From Deltaproteobacteria bacterium (lineage in GTDB: Bacteria; Bdellovibrionota; O2-12-FULL-43-9; JACQJE01), in contig JACQJE010000009.1 of NCBI GenBank assembly GCA_016205125.1, positions 1 to 6,862 on the forward strand: a stretch of 6,862 bases of DNA, written 5' to 3'. Shown one piece after another: positions 5,840 through 6,862 of this stretch. Every line of letters starts with the position of its first letter. Within the stretch, counting starts at the first letter, position 1. The notes beneath the pieces are model-generated. The model saw nothing but the letters and a program-made list of their open reading frames with translations. It made no database searches and was not told the DNA's origin. The position numbers were made by a program, and so were the translations under genes.

Positions 5840-6862
5840 ATGCGCGCAGTTGTCTTTAGGAACCACGGCGGGCCTGAAGTTTTAGAGAGCGCTTCTATGC
5901 CGGAACCGAGGCTTCGAGTGACAGAGGTTCTGGTGGAAGTTCGGGCCTGCTCCGTCAATCATCTCGATATCTGGATCAGAAAAGGCCTCCCTCATTTCTC
6001 CCTTCCTCTCCCCCATATTTTGGGTGCGGATGTTTCGGGTGTCGTAACAGCTATTGGCGAGGAGGTAGAAGGCGTCGCGGTTGGGGAGAGGGTCTTTATT
6101 GCGCCGGGCTTGAGCTGTGGGCATTGTTTTGCGTGCGCCAATGGACAAGACAATCTCTGTGATCACTATTCCATTTTGGGGGAGCATCGGCAGGGCGGCT
6201 ATGCGGAGTACGTCTCTGTTCCGCGGGAAAATATCTTTTCCATCCCAAAGGGATTGACGTTTGCTGAAGCGGCAGCTTTTCCCCTCACCTTTCTGACTGC
6301 GTGGCAGATGGTGGTGAGGAAGGCACGGGTCAGCCCAAATCAGACCGTTCTTGTCCTTGCGGCAGGGAGCGGGGTTGGAAACGCTGCTCTGCAAATTGCC
6401 AAATTATTTGGCGCAAGAGTCATGGCCACTGCATCGACATTAGAGAAACTTGCCCAGGCAAAATCACAGGGGGCGGATGAGCTGATTCAGACAGGGGTCG
6501 ACAACCTCCTTGAGAAAGTGAAAATTTTCACGGAGGGGAAGGGTGTCGATGTGGTGATTGAGCATGTTGGAGAAGCGACTTGGGAAGAGAGTATCCGGGC
6601 TGTCCGGAAGGGAGGCAGGGTGGTGACCTGTGGCGCGACGTCGGGTTATCGGGCCGTGACCGATCTCCGTCATGTCTTTTACCGACAGATCGAAATTCTG
6701 GGATCCTCCATGGGGTCCCGGGCCGATTTGTACCCTATTATAGAAGCGGTCAGGAAGAGAGAACTCTTTCCCGTGATTGATTCCGTCCTGCCTCTTGAGG
6801 AGGCTGGCACAGCTCATCGGAAGATGGAGCAGAGAAAGCAGTTTGGAAAAATCGTATTGGAA
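5840..6862 (+). CDS. Zinc-binding medium-chain dehydrogenase (MDR family), 341 codons, stop beyond the window
   Basis: This is a cytoplasmic NAD(P)H-dependent oxidoreductase of the alcohol dehydrogenase/quinone reductase superfamily; the substrate is unknown. The GroES-like N-terminal domain (about 1-135) has ACSVNHLDIW (36-45) and HILGADVSGVV (59-69). The structural zinc lobe has all four cysteines in the standard spacing: C93, C96, C99 and C107. The Rossmann domain has AAGSGVG (174-180), and the second strand ends in ATAST rather than an acidic residue, which favours NADP(H). The GHE catalytic-zinc motif of classical alcohol dehydrogenases is replaced by G-A-D (62-64), as in related subfamilies with ILGSD or ILGAD, so a classical catalytic zinc is doubtful. 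The reading frame is open to the window edge and ends with QFGKIVLE, the usual C-terminus, so at most a few codons are missing. The GGGG at 5831-5834 is a weak ribosome site. Confidence 0.93.
   Translation, partial: MRAVVFRNHGGPEVLESASMPEPRLRVTEVLVEVRACSVNHLDIWIRKGLPHFSLPLPHILGADVSGVVTAIGEEVEGVAVGERVFIAPGLSCGHCFACANGQDNLCDHYSILGEHRQGGYAEYVSVPRENIFSIPKGLTFAEAAAFPLTFLTAWQMVVRKARVSPNQTVLVLAAGSGVGNAALQIAKLFGARVMATASTLEKLAQAKSQGADELIQTGVDNLLEKVKIFTEGKGVDVVIEHVGEATWEESIRAVRKGGRVVTCGATSGYRAVTDLRHVFYRQIEILGSSMGSRADLYPIIEAVRKRELFPVIDSVLPLEEAGTAHRKMEQRKQFGKIVLE

Noticed and set aside
5882..6394. Long open frame of 170 residues on the minus strand.
   Set aside because: It is antisense to the clearly conserved dehydrogenase, has no recognisable domain, and is a frame shadow.

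Overview
The window looks like ordinary chromosome of a Gram-negative bacterium of moderate GC content. Two kinds of evidence support this: a classical Sec signal peptide at the left edge, and proteins (NOP2/Sun methylase, MDR-type dehydrogenase, membrane sensor with GAF and PAS domains) of types common in Nitrospirota, Deltaproteobacteria and related environmental lineages. The taxon is an impression from protein style, not something the sequence proves. There are no rRNA or tRNA genes and no CRISPR array that I can see.

Left part (1-2628, all minus strand). Reading in the direction of transcription, there is a small MNT-fold nucleotidyltransferase (2131-2628). An 87-residue helical protein overlaps its end (1905-2168), and a four-helix membrane protein overlaps the end of that (1540-1941). 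A complete IS4-family insertion sequence follows (122-1450) with an intact DDE transposase and perfect 19-bp terminal inverted repeats. Last comes the first 36 codons of an exported protein (1-108) that runs off the window. The IS lies between the membrane-protein gene and the ribosome binding site of the exported-protein gene. No target-site duplication is visible around it.

Right part (2677-6862, all plus strand). A NOP2/Sun-family RNA cytosine-C5 methyltransferase gene starts divergently from the nucleotidyltransferase. It is followed after 63 bp by a 686-residue membrane sensor that carries two tandem copies of an extracytoplasmic helical domain, a coiled coil, a GAF-like domain and a PAS domain, but no output domain. 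After a further 97 bp comes a zinc-binding medium-chain dehydrogenase. It is cut by the window end, probably only at or very near its stop codon.

Working together. The three overlapping minus-strand genes are arranged for translational coupling and may form a small nucleotidyltransferase-based module. The plus-strand genes are collinear but have no obvious shared pathway. The most interesting points are the nucleotidyltransferase/helper overlap with a seven-A run at the junction, the ungapped duplication in the sensor, the missing output domain of the sensor, and the IS placed just upstream of the exported-protein gene.
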